The notes: generated by a model not told the origin, from the letters alone. A stretch of 64,000 bases of DNA from Imperialibacter roseus (GCF_032999765.1 NZ_CP136051.1:806001-870000), one strand, 5' to 3'; shown: positions 44,752-54,657, numbered from the stretch's first letter. Program-made: numbers and translations.

Positions 44752-45386
44752 CTGCTAAAGTCTGCGATGGTTTCAATTTTAGCATTTAGCGCAAGCCCAA
44801 GTAAAACGCCACCCATTTTAGACGAACTGCCAGCTAAACCAGGCAGGTTTTCCTTGTAGTTGGCGTTCATCCATTCAACTTGAGCATTTATCGACATGTA
44901 TCGGAAAATATCCTTTTCGATACCGAAGACCAGACCAATCCCGGAAGACTTAAGCTCTGTTTGACTATTGAATTCCGCATATGCCGGATTATTAACATCG
45001 ATCGTTTCCTGGCTTTTGAAAGCACAATAGCCAATTTCAGTAAAAAGATTAATGCGGTTTCGTGACAAGTACCAGCGGGCGCCGTAAAATTGCATGCTTT
45101 GCTGCCACTCAGCCGTTGGTGAAAGACTAACATTGGCAGTATTGATGACTTCCGGAGTGCCATCGGTTTTGTATTTTTGATACTTGGCGGTTAGATAAAA
45201 CCAGTTTTGCCCTACACCTGCGTGGAAGCCAATAGGAAAGACGTCGTTTTTATACACACTGGAAACGTTGTCAGCCGATGGGAAGAAAACCCCACCGTGA
45301 ACCCCGGCGAATGCCCCAAAGCCATTTTGAGCAAAAGAAATGCAGGGCAAAAAAGTGAAAAAGAGCAGAGTAAAGTATCTGTACAT
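44748..45386 (-). CDS. Outer-membrane beta-barrel protein (OmpA/OprF-like fold)
   Basis: A 212-residue protein with signal peptide MYRYFTLLFFTFLPCISFAQ and alternating amphipathic strands (GFGAFAGVHGGVFFPS, IGFHAGVGQNWFYLTAKYQKY, GIGLVFGIEKDIFRYMSINAQVEWM) typical of eight-stranded barrels of the Bacteroidota porin-like family. ATG at 45386 begins the signal peptide; the longer frame to 45398 starts with TTG. The downstream lipoprotein gene overlaps it by 4 bp. The function is unknown. Confidence 0.82.
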   Translation of the reverse strand: MYRYFTLLFFTFLPCISFAQNGFGAFAGVHGGVFFPSADNVSSVYKNDVFPIGFHAGVGQNWFYLTAKYQKYKTDGTPEVINTANVSLSPTAEWQQSMQFYGARWYLSRNRINLFTEIGYCAFKSQETIDVNNPAYAEFNSQTELKSSGIGLVFGIEKDIFRYMSINAQVEWMNANYKENLPGLAGSSSKMGGVLLGLALNAKIETIADFSR

Positions 45387-45444
45387 AGGTTCGGTCAATC
45401 CGAATATAAGAATTATATCGAAAAACCTTGTTATTTACTGAGTA

Positions 45445-46509
45445 TTACTGGCAGAATTTTAACCAGGCATCCTTCCCGCCCTTCGATCCCAGCTTTTCGG
45501 CCTCCAAAAAGTCCCGGCAGGCAAGCTCAGGGTACTCAGTTTCAAGAAGAGCCATTCCTCTGAGGTAGAAGCCAGTGCCTCTGTCTTTGCTCGAATATTT
45601 GAGAAATGAATTGAAGTCAAGAACAGCAATATCGAAGTTTTTGAGCTGATAGTGGCAATAGCCCCGGCCCATAAAGCAGTCGGAATAATCGGGGTTGATT
45701 TCAAGAGCATGAGAGAAGTGCCTGACGCCGTTTTCATAGTCTTGCTTGCCAAATGTGCTGACTTCACCCAGGTAGTAGTAGGCGCTGTCCCAATTTGGTT
45801 GTTTCGTTAAGGCGCTGTAAAAGGCGCTGTCGGCTTCATCAAACCTTGATGAATTTTTAAGTGCAATGCCCTTTTTTAGATAAAAGAAAGCACTGTCTGC
45901 TGCTGTTTCGGAGTAACTGAGCCCCCTGCTGATGTGGGGTAACGCCTGATTGAAAAACTTCAGGTTTTCGGTCATCAGCCTGGTGATTAACCTGGCGGTT
46001 TCAAGGTTTCTGACGCCTACGCCCCGGTAGGCATACTCTAGCTGTTTTAGTGCGGGCACCCACTGCTTGCGGTCATAGAGTGCTTTGCCCTCCTTGTAGT
46101 TATGAATGGAGGCGTACACCTGCAGCGTCATTGGTATAGCGACAACCAATATTACCAGAAGAGCCATGAAGGCACTCCCCATTATCTTGGTTCTTCTGGA
46201 GAAGACGGTTGGCTCCGGCGGCTTCCGTGCTCGTGCTTTGTTCCTTTTAAAATAGGGGTCACGATCTCTTGGGGAACCGGATGAGGGTGAGGGTGGTTTC
46301 GGTTGACTGAATTGCTCGTATGTAAACGTAGCACCACCGCTGGAAAGTACCCGGTAAGCTTCCGCAACCTGCTTGAACCTCTCCTCGGCATCTGTATCCC
46401 CCGGGTTTCTGTCAGGGTGGTATTTGAGTGCCAATTTCCGGTAGGCAGCCTTTATTTGCGCTTGCGTGGCACCGTACTGAACACCTAATACCTGATAATG
46501 GTCTGCCAT
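45445..46509 (-). CDS. Membrane-anchored DnaJ-domain protein with TPR repeats
   Basis: A 354-residue protein. Residues 1-65 form a J domain with the HPD motif (ALKYHPDRNPGDTD), which stimulates an Hsp70 ATPase. A basic linker and one membrane helix (about 108-132: IMGSAFMALLVILVVAIPMTL) follow, then TPR repeats to the end (about 135-350), such as AYYYLGEVSTFGKQDYENGVRHFSHALEI. It may recruit DnaK to the membrane for particular clients. It lies 12 bp after dprA on the same strand and is probably in the dprA/MerR transcript. Confidence 0.87.
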   Translation of the reverse strand: MADHYQVLGVQYGATQAQIKAAYRKLALKYHPDRNPGDTDAEERFKQVAEAYRVLSSGGATFTYEQFSQPKPPSPSSGSPRDRDPYFKRNKARARKPPEPTVFSRRTKIMGSAFMALLVILVVAIPMTLQVYASIHNYKEGKALYDRKQWVPALKQLEYAYRGVGVRNLETARLITRLMTENLKFFNQALPHISRGLSYSETAADSAFFYLKKGIALKNSSRFDEADSAFYSALTKQPNWDSAYYYLGEVSTFGKQDYENGVRHFSHALEINPDYSDCFMGRGYCHYQLKNFDIAVLDFNSFLKYSSKDRGTGFYLRGMALLETEYPELACRDFLEAEKLGSKGGKDAWLKFCQ

Positions 46510-46521
46510 TTTTAAGTGTTT

Positions 46522-47625
46522 TTACCTGATAAGTTTAAACTGCTTTCCAGGGAGGGACTTAACAAAACCCTCAAACTCCAAATTTAGCAATTCGGAGGCT
46601 AGTTGATGAATCGGTATTTGTGTGTTCCAGCTCAAAGTGTCCAAATGGATGCCATTGGGCTGTTTCTCCAGCGAATCCCATATTTTGGAAGCCATTTCGC
46701 TCAGGGCTGCTGGCTTGGTTGCGGTCTTCTTTTTTGTAGACGAAGCAAGATCCCAATTGAGCAGAGAAGCAAGACTTTCGGCTGACGTGTAGATGTGGGC
46801 TTTCTGTTGTTCTATAAGCTTGTTGCAGCCCTCTGAAAAACTATTGCCCAGGTTGCCGGGTATAGCGAGCACCTCCCGGTCATAGGAATTGGCAATTTCG
46901 GCGGTGATAAGCGCACCACCACGGCTGGCGGCTTCCACTACTATCACCGCTTCGGCCAGGCCGGCTATGATCCTGTTTCGTGCCGGAAAGAACGACGCTT
47001 CAGGTTTGGTTCCGGGCGCATACTCTGTCACCAAACCGCCCTTTTCAAGCATTTTGTGTGCTGTTTGTTTGTGCACCGACGGGTATATGACATCAGTGCC
47101 AGAGGCCATTACGCCAAATGTAGAAAGAGCGTTGTCAAGTGCTGCCCTGTGGGCTTCTATGTCGATGCCGTAGGCCAGGCCGCTGACGATAAGCGGATTG
47201 TAGGGAATAAGCGATTGAATAATTTCACGGGTAACCTCCCTGCCATAATCGGTGGCACTTCTGGTGCCAACAATAGCCACTGCCTTTGTTGTGTCCAGTG
47301 TTCCAGCCCCCTTTTTGAAAATTATCAGCGGGGCATCGTAGATGTGTTTCAGCCGCTCAGGATAGGCCTCATCGGTAAAAAATATGGCTTCGGTACCTTG
47401 CTTTTCGCAGCTCTCCAGCACTTTCTCGGCTTCTTTTAAAAAGTCGGCCTGAATCAGGGCTTCAGCTGTTTTCTCTCCAATGCCGTTGATCTTTTTTAGT
47501 TTTCCTTTAGGCGTTTTAAAAATAGAAGAGGCTGATCCCAGATGACTGATGAGCATGCGTGCCATGCGGGGCCCAACTCCCGGAACCAATTGGAGGGCTA
47601 ATTGATATAACTTTTCTTCTGTCAA
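46522..47625 (-). CDS. dprA: DNA-processing protein DprA
   Basis: A 367-residue protein that binds incoming single-stranded DNA and loads RecA during natural transformation. It has an N-terminal helix-hairpin-helix/SAM-like part (LQLVPGVGPRMARMLI...INGIGEKTAEAL), the Rossmann DprA core with VGTRSATDYG, SGLAYGIDIEAHRAAL, VMASGTDVIYP and NRIIAGLAEAVIVVEAASRGGALITA, and a C-terminal winged-helix domain (about 305-365). The length is normal. It overlaps the MerR gene by 4 bp. Confidence 0.95.
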   Translation of the reverse strand: MTEEKLYQLALQLVPGVGPRMARMLISHLGSASSIFKTPKGKLKKINGIGEKTAEALIQADFLKEAEKVLESCEKQGTEAIFFTDEAYPERLKHIYDAPLIIFKKGAGTLDTTKAVAIVGTRSATDYGREVTREIIQSLIPYNPLIVSGLAYGIDIEAHRAALDNALSTFGVMASGTDVIYPSVHKQTAHKMLEKGGLVTEYAPGTKPEASFFPARNRIIAGLAEAVIVVEAASRGGALITAEIANSYDREVLAIPGNLGNSFSEGCNKLIEQQKAHIYTSAESLASLLNWDLASSTKKKTATKPAALSEMASKIWDSLEKQPNGIHLDTLSWNTQIPIHQLASELLNLEFEGFVKSLPGKQFKLIR

Positions 47626-47969
47626 TCTTTCTGTTCTAACTCGCCTCTTAATTTAACGAGGAAAGACCTGACATTCTTCAATCCATCAATCATTTCCAGT
47701 GTATCCTTCGCTTTTTTTGCGTTTGTTTTCAAAAAATCCCGTGCTCCCTGCAGGGTATAGCCCTTTTCTTTTACCAGGTGGTAAATCAGCTTTACATTTT
47801 CGAGGTCTTCTTTGGTGAACTGTCTGTTTCCCTTTCGATTTTTCTTGGGTTTGATGATGTCGAATTCAGTCTCCCAAAACCGAATCAGGGAAGTGGCTAC
47901 ATCCATCATGTCAGCTACCTCGCCGATGGTGTAGTATTTTTTCTCGATCTCTTTTTCTTTGTATGGCAC
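47622..47969 (-). CDS. MerR-family transcriptional regulator
   Basis: A 115-residue protein with an N-terminal MerR winged helix (KKYYTIGEVADMMDVATSLIRFWETEFDIIKPKKNRKGNRQFTKEDLENVKLIYHLVKEKG) and a short C-terminal helix without a Cys-type metal site. This is the short form that usually precedes dprA in Bacteroidota, sharing the ATGA overlap. Its target and signal are unknown; regulation of competence genes is speculative. Confidence 0.92.
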   Translation of the reverse strand: MPYKEKEIEKKYYTIGEVADMMDVATSLIRFWETEFDIIKPKKNRKGNRQFTKEDLENVKLIYHLVKEKGYTLQGARDFLKTNAKKAKDTLEMIDGLKNVRSFLVKLRGELEQKD

Positions 47970-47970
47970 G

Positions 47971-49167
47971 TTAATTATTGATTTTAAAAGTGATCAAACC
48001 ATCATCTAAAATTTCCAATGCTGTATCAGGAAAGTCCTGCAAGGTTAGCTCTTTTATTTTACGAAGCACTTTCTGATTCTCGTCGACCAGTGGCCCCCCT
48101 GAGCCCAGCTGGTGAGTGGAGAATATCTGGCCCTGCAGAAAATCACCCTCTCCATTTACCCATAGCTTTACAATGGGGGCGATGCCATTGGGACCCTTAA
48201 GGTTAAACCGGCGATAGGTGCAAAAATTGCCCATGCTGTACGCAATAAATTTTCCTTCGTAAAGGTCAATAGCTCTGGTTACATGTGGGCCATGGCCAAA
48301 AACGATGTCGGCACCGGCGTCAATAACCAACCGGGCAAATTCATACACATTACCCCTGTCTTCACCTACAAATGACTCTCTTTTTCTGGTAACGTGCTGA
48401 AATTCTGGCCCCTCACCACCTGCGTGGAAAGAAACAATCACTATCTGGCACGTTGAGTCAAGGTGTTGAATGATCTTCCTGGCCCGTGCATAGTCGTGAA
48501 TGCTGATGGTACCTGTGTTGGGTGCGAAGGCTGCAAAACCTATTTTGGTCTTTTTAGCTTCGAAGATTGTGTAGGGCGTTGATTGAGTGCCTGCTACGGC
48601 AATACCCAACTTCGTAAGCACTTCGATGGAGCTTTTTCGGCCTTCCGGGCCAAAATCACCAGCGTGGTTATTGGCCAGGCTCATCACATCGAAGCCAGCT
48701 TCTTTCAAATGAACTGCATAGTGTTCCGGTGTCTTGAAGAGATAGCAGAGCTTTGGATTGTTACATTCCTTGGGTGTACCTTCTTCGTCAATAAGCACTC
48801 CTTCGTAGTTGCCGAAAGTAATATCTGCATTCTTCAATATGTCTGCTACATCGCTCAACAGCATGCTGCCATTTGCTGGTGGCAGATACTCTTCAGAGGG
48901 ATATGCTGTTCCCAGCATAATGTCGCCCACGCCAATAACGGTCAATGTGTCGGGCACTACTTCGAATACTTCAAGGGCTATCTCCTCACCAATTTTTTCA
49001 AGCGTGTCACCCTTTGAGGTTACGTACACCGGGGCCGGTGCCGACACAACAACCGTGTCTTTCGCAACTGGAGCAGGGGTGTTATCCACCGTTGACGCCA
49101 GCCTGCTAGTTTTGCAGGAAAATGCCGCTAACGCCAATAGTATTACGTACCCTGATTGCTTGAACAT
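47971..49167 (-). CDS. CapA-family (PGA_cap) lipoprotein
   Basis: A 398-residue lipoprotein (lipobox AFSC, Cys18) with a metallophosphatase-like CapA domain (about 78-330). Motifs visible are VIGVGDIMLG, YEGVLIDEEG, LANNHAGDFGPEGRKSS, VSFHAGGEGPEF and FGHGPHVTRAIDLYEGKFIAYSMGNF. CapA of Bacillus is needed for poly-gamma-glutamate export; in Bacteroidota the substrate is unknown and the Cys anchor suggests a periplasmic membrane location. It is followed 1 bp later by the MerR gene, so they may share a transcript. Confidence 0.9.
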   Translation of the reverse strand: MFKQSGYVILLALAAFSCKTSRLASTVDNTPAPVAKDTVVVSAPAPVYVTSKGDTLEKIGEEIALEVFEVVPDTLTVIGVGDIMLGTAYPSEEYLPPANGSMLLSDVADILKNADITFGNYEGVLIDEEGTPKECNNPKLCYLFKTPEHYAVHLKEAGFDVMSLANNHAGDFGPEGRKSSIEVLTKLGIAVAGTQSTPYTIFEAKKTKIGFAAFAPNTGTISIHDYARARKIIQHLDSTCQIVIVSFHAGGEGPEFQHVTRKRESFVGEDRGNVYEFARLVIDAGADIVFGHGPHVTRAIDLYEGKFIAYSMGNFCTYRRFNLKGPNGIAPIVKLWVNGEGDFLQGQIFSTHQLGSGGPLVDENQKVLRKIKELTLQDFPDTALEILDDGLITFKINN

Positions 49168-49250
49168 GGTTTGGATGGTGAGTCACAAAAATAGGGTATC
49201 GGGCTGGAAGTGGCTTTTCAATTCACATGAAATTTATCCACAATTTATAG

Positions 49251-49285
49251 ACACAAAAAAGGCAGCCTTTCGGGAAAGCTGCCTT
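49251..49285 (-). terminator. Rho-independent terminator of the M23 peptidase gene (minus strand)
   Basis: On the plus strand AAGGCAGC (49259-49266) and GCTGCCTT (49278-49285) form the stem, lengthened inside by TTTC/GAAA. The adjoining plus-strand CAAAAAA becomes a U run after the hairpin on the minus strand. It lies 22 bp past the stop of the M23 gene. Confidence 0.88.
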
Positions 49286-49306
49286 CATGTTCAGATTCAA
49301 CTGTTT

Positions 49307-50284
49307 TTATCCAAGTGATTGGTTTTCAACAGAGGCGAGTCTGAGAATTTCTTCATACTCTTCAGGTGTAACCCCCTGGAAGAAGTAGTGGACGGGGTCA
49401 GTGGCTTTGCCATTAATGTGCACTTCGTAATGCACGTGAGGAGCGGTAGACTTTCCGGTGCTTCCAACAAAGCCGATTGTCTCACCTCTTTTTACCCTCT
49501 GGCCTACTTTTACGTTTTGCAAGTCCATGTGACCGTACAGGGTTTCGTAGCCAAAGCCATGGTCTATAACCACATACTTGCCGTACCCGCCAAAGTCATA
49601 TCTGACAGATTTTATGACACCATCTCCTGTCGCATAAATAGGTGTGCCTCTTTCTGCAGAGAAGTCAACACCAGCGTGCATTTTAGACGTTTTCAGGATG
49701 GGGTCAATTCTTATTCCGAAACCCGAAGCCAGGCGCTTCAACTCCTTGTTGGATATTGGTTGGATAGCAGGTGTGGCAGCCCAAAGTTCTTCTTTGTTCT
49801 TGGCCAGTTTCATGATTTCGTCAAACGACTTGGTTTGAATATACATCTGCTTCTTCAGCTTGTCGAGTTTCTTAAATGACTCCACAATCAGTTCCTCACG
49901 CTGAAGATCCGATTCTATCATGTCTTTGTAGCGGTTTGCTCCCCCAACACCTGCTTCTCTGATGGAAGACGGGATAGGCTCTGCTTCAAAAATAACACGG
50001 TAAATCTGGTCATCCCTGTTTTGCAGGGAGGCAAGCATGTCCTGAGTCTCATTCATGTCCTTCTTGAGAAGCTCATAGTACATGTTCAATTCCTCATTTT
50101 CCTTTTTAAGGAGGGCCTCTTTAGGAGAGTCAAAATAGGTGTTGTAGCCCAAAAGAATGCCGATAGCTAAAATTAAGGCGACAGTAAGGAAGCCAAGAAG
50201 GTTGAGGAAAATATCCCAGGAGCTGACCTTGACACGCTCATATTTGCATGTTTCGGTGTCGTAGTAATATTTTATCCTAGCCAT
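49307..50284 (-). CDS. M23-family metallopeptidase, membrane-anchored
   Basis: A 325-residue cell-wall hydrolase. After a short cytoplasmic N terminus there is one membrane helix (about 25-48, IFLNLLGFLTVALILAIGILLGY), a coiled-coil region (about 55-165), and a LytM/M23 domain with zinc ligands His203 and Asp207 (MHAGVDFSAERG) and His285 (APHVHYEVHING). The catalytic His in YGHM (252) is present, so it should be active on peptidoglycan peptides. It is divergent from alaS and ends in a strong terminator. Confidence 0.93.
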   Translation of the reverse strand: MARIKYYYDTETCKYERVKVSSWDIFLNLLGFLTVALILAIGILLGYNTYFDSPKEALLKKENEELNMYYELLKKDMNETQDMLASLQNRDDQIYRVIFEAEPIPSSIREAGVGGANRYKDMIESDLQREELIVESFKKLDKLKKQMYIQTKSFDEIMKLAKNKEELWAATPAIQPISNKELKRLASGFGIRIDPILKTSKMHAGVDFSAERGTPIYATGDGVIKSVRYDFGGYGKYVVIDHGFGYETLYGHMDLQNVKVGQRVKRGETIGFVGSTGKSTAPHVHYEVHINGKATDPVHYFFQGVTPEEYEEILRLASVENQSLG

Positions 50285-50287
50285 AGG

Positions 50288-50316
50288 TTGACAGTTAGTC
50301 TTTTATTATAACTTTG
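50288..50316 (+). promoter_or_regulatory. Candidate promoter for alaS
   Basis: TTG (50288-50290) and TAACTTTG (50309-50316), with 18 bp between them, fit the TTG-N17-23-TAnnTTTG pattern on the plus strand. It would give a leader of about 195 nt before alaS at 50518. The leader has no T-box-like or terminator structure that I can see. The TTG lies immediately upstream of the divergent M23 start. Confidence 0.4.
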
Positions 50317-50517
50317 CTTCTATATAAGCGAATCTCACCGCTTTTACGAAAAAATTTGAATTGCGTTATAATTCTGGCGCAATATAAGAATTTTTAAACA
50401 TATTCTGGATATTTCCCAACCTCCGGCAAGTTTGACAGCAGCATAAACCCCTTTAGTTATTGATAAGTAAGCTGTACAATTCTAAGATGCTACAGTTTAT
50501 CAGACCATTTTATTCAA

Positions 50518-53160
50518 ATGACAGCAGTAGAGATAAGACAGCAGTTCCTTCAATTCTTTGAAAGCAAAGGCCATAAAATAGTGCCTTCAGCCCCTATGGT
50601 GGTTCAAAACGACCCTACATTGATGTTTACCAATGCGGGCATGAACCAGTTCAAAGACTACTTTCTCGGAAATAAAGAGGCACAGGTAAAGCGAATTGCT
50701 GACACACAGAAATGCTTGAGAGTTTCAGGAAAGCACAACGACCTTGAGGAAGTAGGGCTTGATACCTACCACCACACCATGTTCGAGATGTTGGGCAACT
50801 GGTCGTTTGGAGACTATTTCAAGAAAGATGCCATCAACTGGGCGTGGGAGCTGCTTACTGAAGTGTACAAACTACCAAAGGACAGGCTGTACGCCACTGT
50901 GTTTGGGGGTGATGAATCGGAAAGCTTAGAGAAAGACAACGAGGCATTTGAGTTATGGAATGCTCATTTGCCGACCGACCGGGTGCTCGACGGGTCCAAG
51001 AAAGACAACTTCTGGGAAATGGGTGACACTGGCCCTTGCGGTCCTTGTTCAGAATTACATATCGACTTAAGAGACGAGGCTGAAATAGCAAAAGTACCAG
51101 GGAGAGAGATGGTCAACATGGGCCATCCGCAGGTAGTAGAGATTTGGAACCTGGTATTCATTCAGTTCAATCGGGTGTCGGACGGAAGCCTTAAACCGCT
51201 ACCAGCTAAGCATGTCGACACAGGCATGGGCTTCGAAAGGCTGGTGATGGCTTTGCAGGGTAAAAAGTCGAATTACGATACGGACGTATTTCAGCCAATG
51301 ATCGCTGTGCTGTCTGAAAAGGCAGGAGTGGCATATGGCGACGACGAAAAGACGGACATTGCCATGAGGGTGATTTCTGACCACATCAGGGCTATTTCCT
51401 TTGCCATTGCCGACGGGCAGCTGCCGTCCAATGTGAAGGCTGGCTATGTGATAAGAAGAATTTTGAGACGTGCGGTGCGCTACGGATACACCTTCCTGAA
51501 GTTTAACGAGCCGTTTCTCCATACTTTGGTGCCGGTGCTTTCCGATCAGTTTGCTGGTGTGTTCCCCGAGCTGGTTGGTCAAAAAGACTTTATTGCCAAA
51601 GTAATTTTCGAGGAAGAAACATCTTTCCTGCGCACGCTGGACAAAGGACTTAAGCGGATCGAGGTGATCAAGCAGTCGCTGAAAGGGAATGAAATCAGCG
51701 GTGCCGTTGCTTTCGAGCTTTACGACACCTACGGGTTTCCGCTTGACCTAACGGCATTGATTGCCAGAGAAAATGGACTGACGGTTGATGAAGCTGGTTT
51801 CCAGGCGGAAATGCAGCAGCAGAAAGACCGTTCGAAGAAGTCGTCCAAAGTATCGACCGGCGACTGGGTGGAGGTAAAGCAGGAAGAGGAGCTTGGTTTC
51901 ATTGGCTACGACAACCTGGAAGCGGTTGCTCAGGTAGTAAAATACCGGGAGATAGAAGACAAAGGCAGCAAGCTGTTTCAACTTGTGCTTGACAACACGC
52001 CGTTTTATGCGGAAAGCGGCGGACAGGTGGGCGACAAAGGCATGCTCATCTCCGGCGATCAAAAAATAAAGGTACTGGACACAAAAAAAGAAAATGACCT
52101 GATCATTCACTTTGTATCCGAACTACCCAAAGACCCGACTTTGCCTTTGCAGGCAAAAGTCGACATTTATAAAAGACAGCTGACAGAGAATAACCACAGT
52201 GCTACCCACTTATTGCATGCAGCGCTCAGGCAGGTGCTCGGCACGCATGTGCAGCAAAAGGGCTCATTGGTGTCTCCCGATGTGCTTCGTTTCGATTTCT
52301 CTCATTTTGCCAAAATGACGGATGAAGAGATCAGAGAAGTGGAGGCCATTACCAATAAGAAAATAAGAGAAAACATAGCGCTGCATGAGCGGCGCAATGT
52401 GCCCATTGCCGAGGCCAAACAGTTAGGGGCTATGGCGCTGTTCGGAGAAAAGTACGGTCAGTTTGTGCGTGTCATCACCTTTGATCCTCACTATTCTGTG
52501 GAACTGTGCGGAGGTACCCATGTGCGTGCCACTGGCCAAATCGGTTTCCTCAAAATTGTCTCCGAAAGCAGTGTGGCTGCTGGTGTGCGACGCATTGAAG
52601 CAGTAACGGCCGATAAGGCAGAGTCACTGATCATTGAGCAGGACATGCTGATGAACGAGATGAAGGAATTGCTGAAGAACCCGAAAGACATGGCCAGGGC
52701 TGTGGCACAGCTGCTTGAGGAGAAGCAAACTTTGACAAAGGAGCTGGAGGGGTATCGCCTGAAAGCGTCGCAAGGGGTGAAGCAGGACTTGCTCAAAGAA
52801 GTGAAGGCCATTGATGGCATCAGCCTGCTGGTGGCAGAGGTGACATTGCCAGATGCCGACAGCTTGAAAAAATTGGCTTATGAGCTCAGAAATGAGTTGA
52901 GCTCACTGGCTATGGTGCTGGCAGCGAATATTGACGGCAAGCCTCAGGTAGCTGTGATGTTCGACGATTCGCTTGTGGAAAAATTTGGATTGAACGCCGG
53001 GCTCATGGTGCGTGACCTGGCCAGAGAAATACAAGGTGGTGGAGGCGGACAACCGTTTTTCGCTACTGCAGGAGGAAAAGACATTAACGGATTGCCCAAA
53101 GTGGTGGAAAAAGCAAATGATTTACTGGCAAAAGCGCTTAATTTGAGCTCTCTTGCTTAA
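50518..53160 (+). CDS. alaS: Alanine-tRNA ligase
   Basis: An 880-residue enzyme that charges tRNA-Ala and edits mis-charged serine and glycine. It has the class II catalytic core (residues 1-250: FTNAGMNQFKDYFLG, GKHNDLEEVG, FEMLGNWSFGDYFKKDA), the tRNA-recognition region (to about 460), the editing domain with zinc motif HSATHLLHAAL and CGGTHV, and the C-terminal Ala domain (GGGGGQPFFATAGG). The length matches bacterial AlaRS. gatB follows 14 bp downstream. Confidence 0.97.
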   Translation: MTAVEIRQQFLQFFESKGHKIVPSAPMVVQNDPTLMFTNAGMNQFKDYFLGNKEAQVKRIADTQKCLRVSGKHNDLEEVGLDTYHHTMFEMLGNWSFGDYFKKDAINWAWELLTEVYKLPKDRLYATVFGGDESESLEKDNEAFELWNAHLPTDRVLDGSKKDNFWEMGDTGPCGPCSELHIDLRDEAEIAKVPGREMVNMGHPQVVEIWNLVFIQFNRVSDGSLKPLPAKHVDTGMGFERLVMALQGKKSNYDTDVFQPMIAVLSEKAGVAYGDDEKTDIAMRVISDHIRAISFAIADGQLPSNVKAGYVIRRILRRAVRYGYTFLKFNEPFLHTLVPVLSDQFAGVFPELVGQKDFIAKVIFEEETSFLRTLDKGLKRIEVIKQSLKGNEISGAVAFELYDTYGFPLDLTALIARENGLTVDEAGFQAEMQQQKDRSKKSSKVSTGDWVEVKQEEELGFIGYDNLEAVAQVVKYREIEDKGSKLFQLVLDNTPFYAESGGQVGDKGMLISGDQKIKVLDTKKENDLIIHFVSELPKDPTLPLQAKVDIYKRQLTENNHSATHLLHAALRQVLGTHVQQKGSLVSPDVLRFDFSHFAKMTDEEIREVEAITNKKIRENIALHERRNVPIAEAKQLGAMALFGEKYGQFVRVITFDPHYSVELCGGTHVRATGQIGFLKIVSESSVAAGVRRIEAVTADKAESLIIEQDMLMNEMKELLKNPKDMARAVAQLLEEKQTLTKELEGYRLKASQGVKQDLLKEVKAIDGISLLVAEVTLPDADSLKKLAYELRNELSSLAMVLAANIDGKPQVAVMFDDSLVEKFGLNAGLMVRDLAREIQGGGGGQPFFATAGGKDINGLPKVVEKANDLLAKALNLSSLA

Positions 53161-53174
53161 CCGAAGTGCATCTA

Positions 53175-54629
53175 ATGAGTGATTTGAAGGACAAGAATAG
53201 CTTTGAGGCCGTTATTGGACTGGAAGTGCATGTGCAGCTGCAGACTAAAAGCAAGGTGTTTTCACCGGATGCCAATAAGTTTGGTTCAGAACCCAATCAG
53301 CACATCCATGTGATTAGCCTGGGGCATCCGGGCAGCATGCCGAAGTTGAACAAAAAGGCACTGGAGTACGCCATTGAAATGGGGCTGGCGTGTCACAGCG
53401 AAATAGGTCGCTATAATTTCTTTGACAGGAAGAACTACTTCTACCCCGACCTTCCAAAAGGCTATCAGGTGACGCAGGACAAAACACCGATTTGCAAAGG
53501 AGGTTATGTCGAAATTGGTTTCGATACCAACACTCCGAAAAAGATCATGCTCCATAAAATTCACATGGAGGAAGATGCGGGCAAATTGATGCACGTCGAT
53601 GGTAAGGATATTTCGGCAGTGGACTACAACCGGGCTGGTGTGCCTTTGATAGAGATAGTGACTGACCCCATGATTACCTCATCGCAGGACGCCGGTGCCT
53701 TTCTTACTGAAATAAGAAAAATGGTGCGTTTTCTGGGCATTTCCGACGGTCATATGGAGGAAGGCTCTTTGCGTTGCGATGCCAACGTGTCGATTCGTAA
53801 AAAAGGGGTGACCACGCTGGGCAACAAAGTAGAAGTGAAAAACCTCAACAGCATCAGGTACGTGCAGAAGGCGATTGAGGTAGAAATAGAAAGGCAGACC
53901 AACCTTACCTTACAAGGGAAAAAGATCATTTCAGAGACCAGGCTGTTTGATCCCGAAAAGAACCAGACTTACGGCATGCGCATGAAGGAGGAGCTGAACG
54001 ACTACAGGTATTTCCCTGAGCCGGATCTGGCTCCCTTTGTTGTGGATGACACCATGCTGGAAGACATCCGCAAAAAGATGGCCAAGCTTCCCCGGCAGTA
54101 CTACGACGACTTCACGCAAAAGTATGGCCTGCCAAGCTACGACGCACTGGTGATCACCGAAAAAAGGGACTTTGCGCACCTGTTTGAAGAGGCCATTGCT
54201 CATACCACTTGCTATAAGCAGGTAAGCAATTGGCTCATGGGGCCGATTAAGAGTTACCTGAAGGAAAACGGCACCTCCCTGCGAAAGCTTTCGCTCACAG
54301 GCGCTATGCTGGCCGACTTGGTCAATCTGGTGGAAAAAGGAACAGTGAGCTACACCGTGGCCTGCCAAAACATATTTCCGGCAGTAATAAAGACCGGGAA
54401 GGCACCTCACGACATAGCGCACGACATGAACCTGGTGCAGGAGTCGGACAGCGATGTGCTGATGCCTGTGATACAAGAAGTGCTCGCCCAAAATGCGGAT
54501 AAGGTGGTCATGTATAAAAACGGTAAAAAAGGACTGCTCGGCATGTTTATGGGGGAGGTAATGAAAAAAACCAACGGAAAGGCCGACCCGAAACTAACTA
54601 ACCAGCTTTTGGTTGAATCATTGGCTTAG
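53175..54629 (+). CDS. gatB: Aspartyl/glutamyl-tRNA amidotransferase subunit B
   Basis: A 484-residue subunit that activates the carboxylate of mis-charged Glu-tRNA-Gln (or Asp-tRNA-Asn) for amidation. Family motifs are AVIGLEVHVQL, DRKNYFYPDLPKGYQV, HMEEDAGKLMH, VDYNRAGVPLIEIVTDP and a C-terminal YqeY-like domain. ATG at 53175 (MSDLKDK) is preferred to the GTG at 53166. GatA and GatC are not beside it, which is usual when the subunits are scattered. The alaS stop is 14 bp upstream, suggesting one transcript. Confidence 0.97.
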   Translation: MSDLKDKNSFEAVIGLEVHVQLQTKSKVFSPDANKFGSEPNQHIHVISLGHPGSMPKLNKKALEYAIEMGLACHSEIGRYNFFDRKNYFYPDLPKGYQVTQDKTPICKGGYVEIGFDTNTPKKIMLHKIHMEEDAGKLMHVDGKDISAVDYNRAGVPLIEIVTDPMITSSQDAGAFLTEIRKMVRFLGISDGHMEEGSLRCDANVSIRKKGVTTLGNKVEVKNLNSIRYVQKAIEVEIERQTNLTLQGKKIISETRLFDPEKNQTYGMRMKEELNDYRYFPEPDLAPFVVDDTMLEDIRKKMAKLPRQYYDDFTQKYGLPSYDALVITEKRDFAHLFEEAIAHTTCYKQVSNWLMGPIKSYLKENGTSLRKLSLTGAMLADLVNLVEKGTVSYTVACQNIFPAVIKTGKAPHDIAHDMNLVQESDSDVLMPVIQEVLAQNADKVVMYKNGKKGLLGMFMGEVMKKTNGKADPKLTNQLLVESLA

Positions 54630-54657
54630 AAGTCTTGTTAGAGAAAAAAACAGAAAG

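Noticed and set aside
50317-50517. T-box leader before alaS
   Set aside because: No T-box sequence, specifier loop or terminator could be seen, and T-boxes are rare in Bacteroidota.
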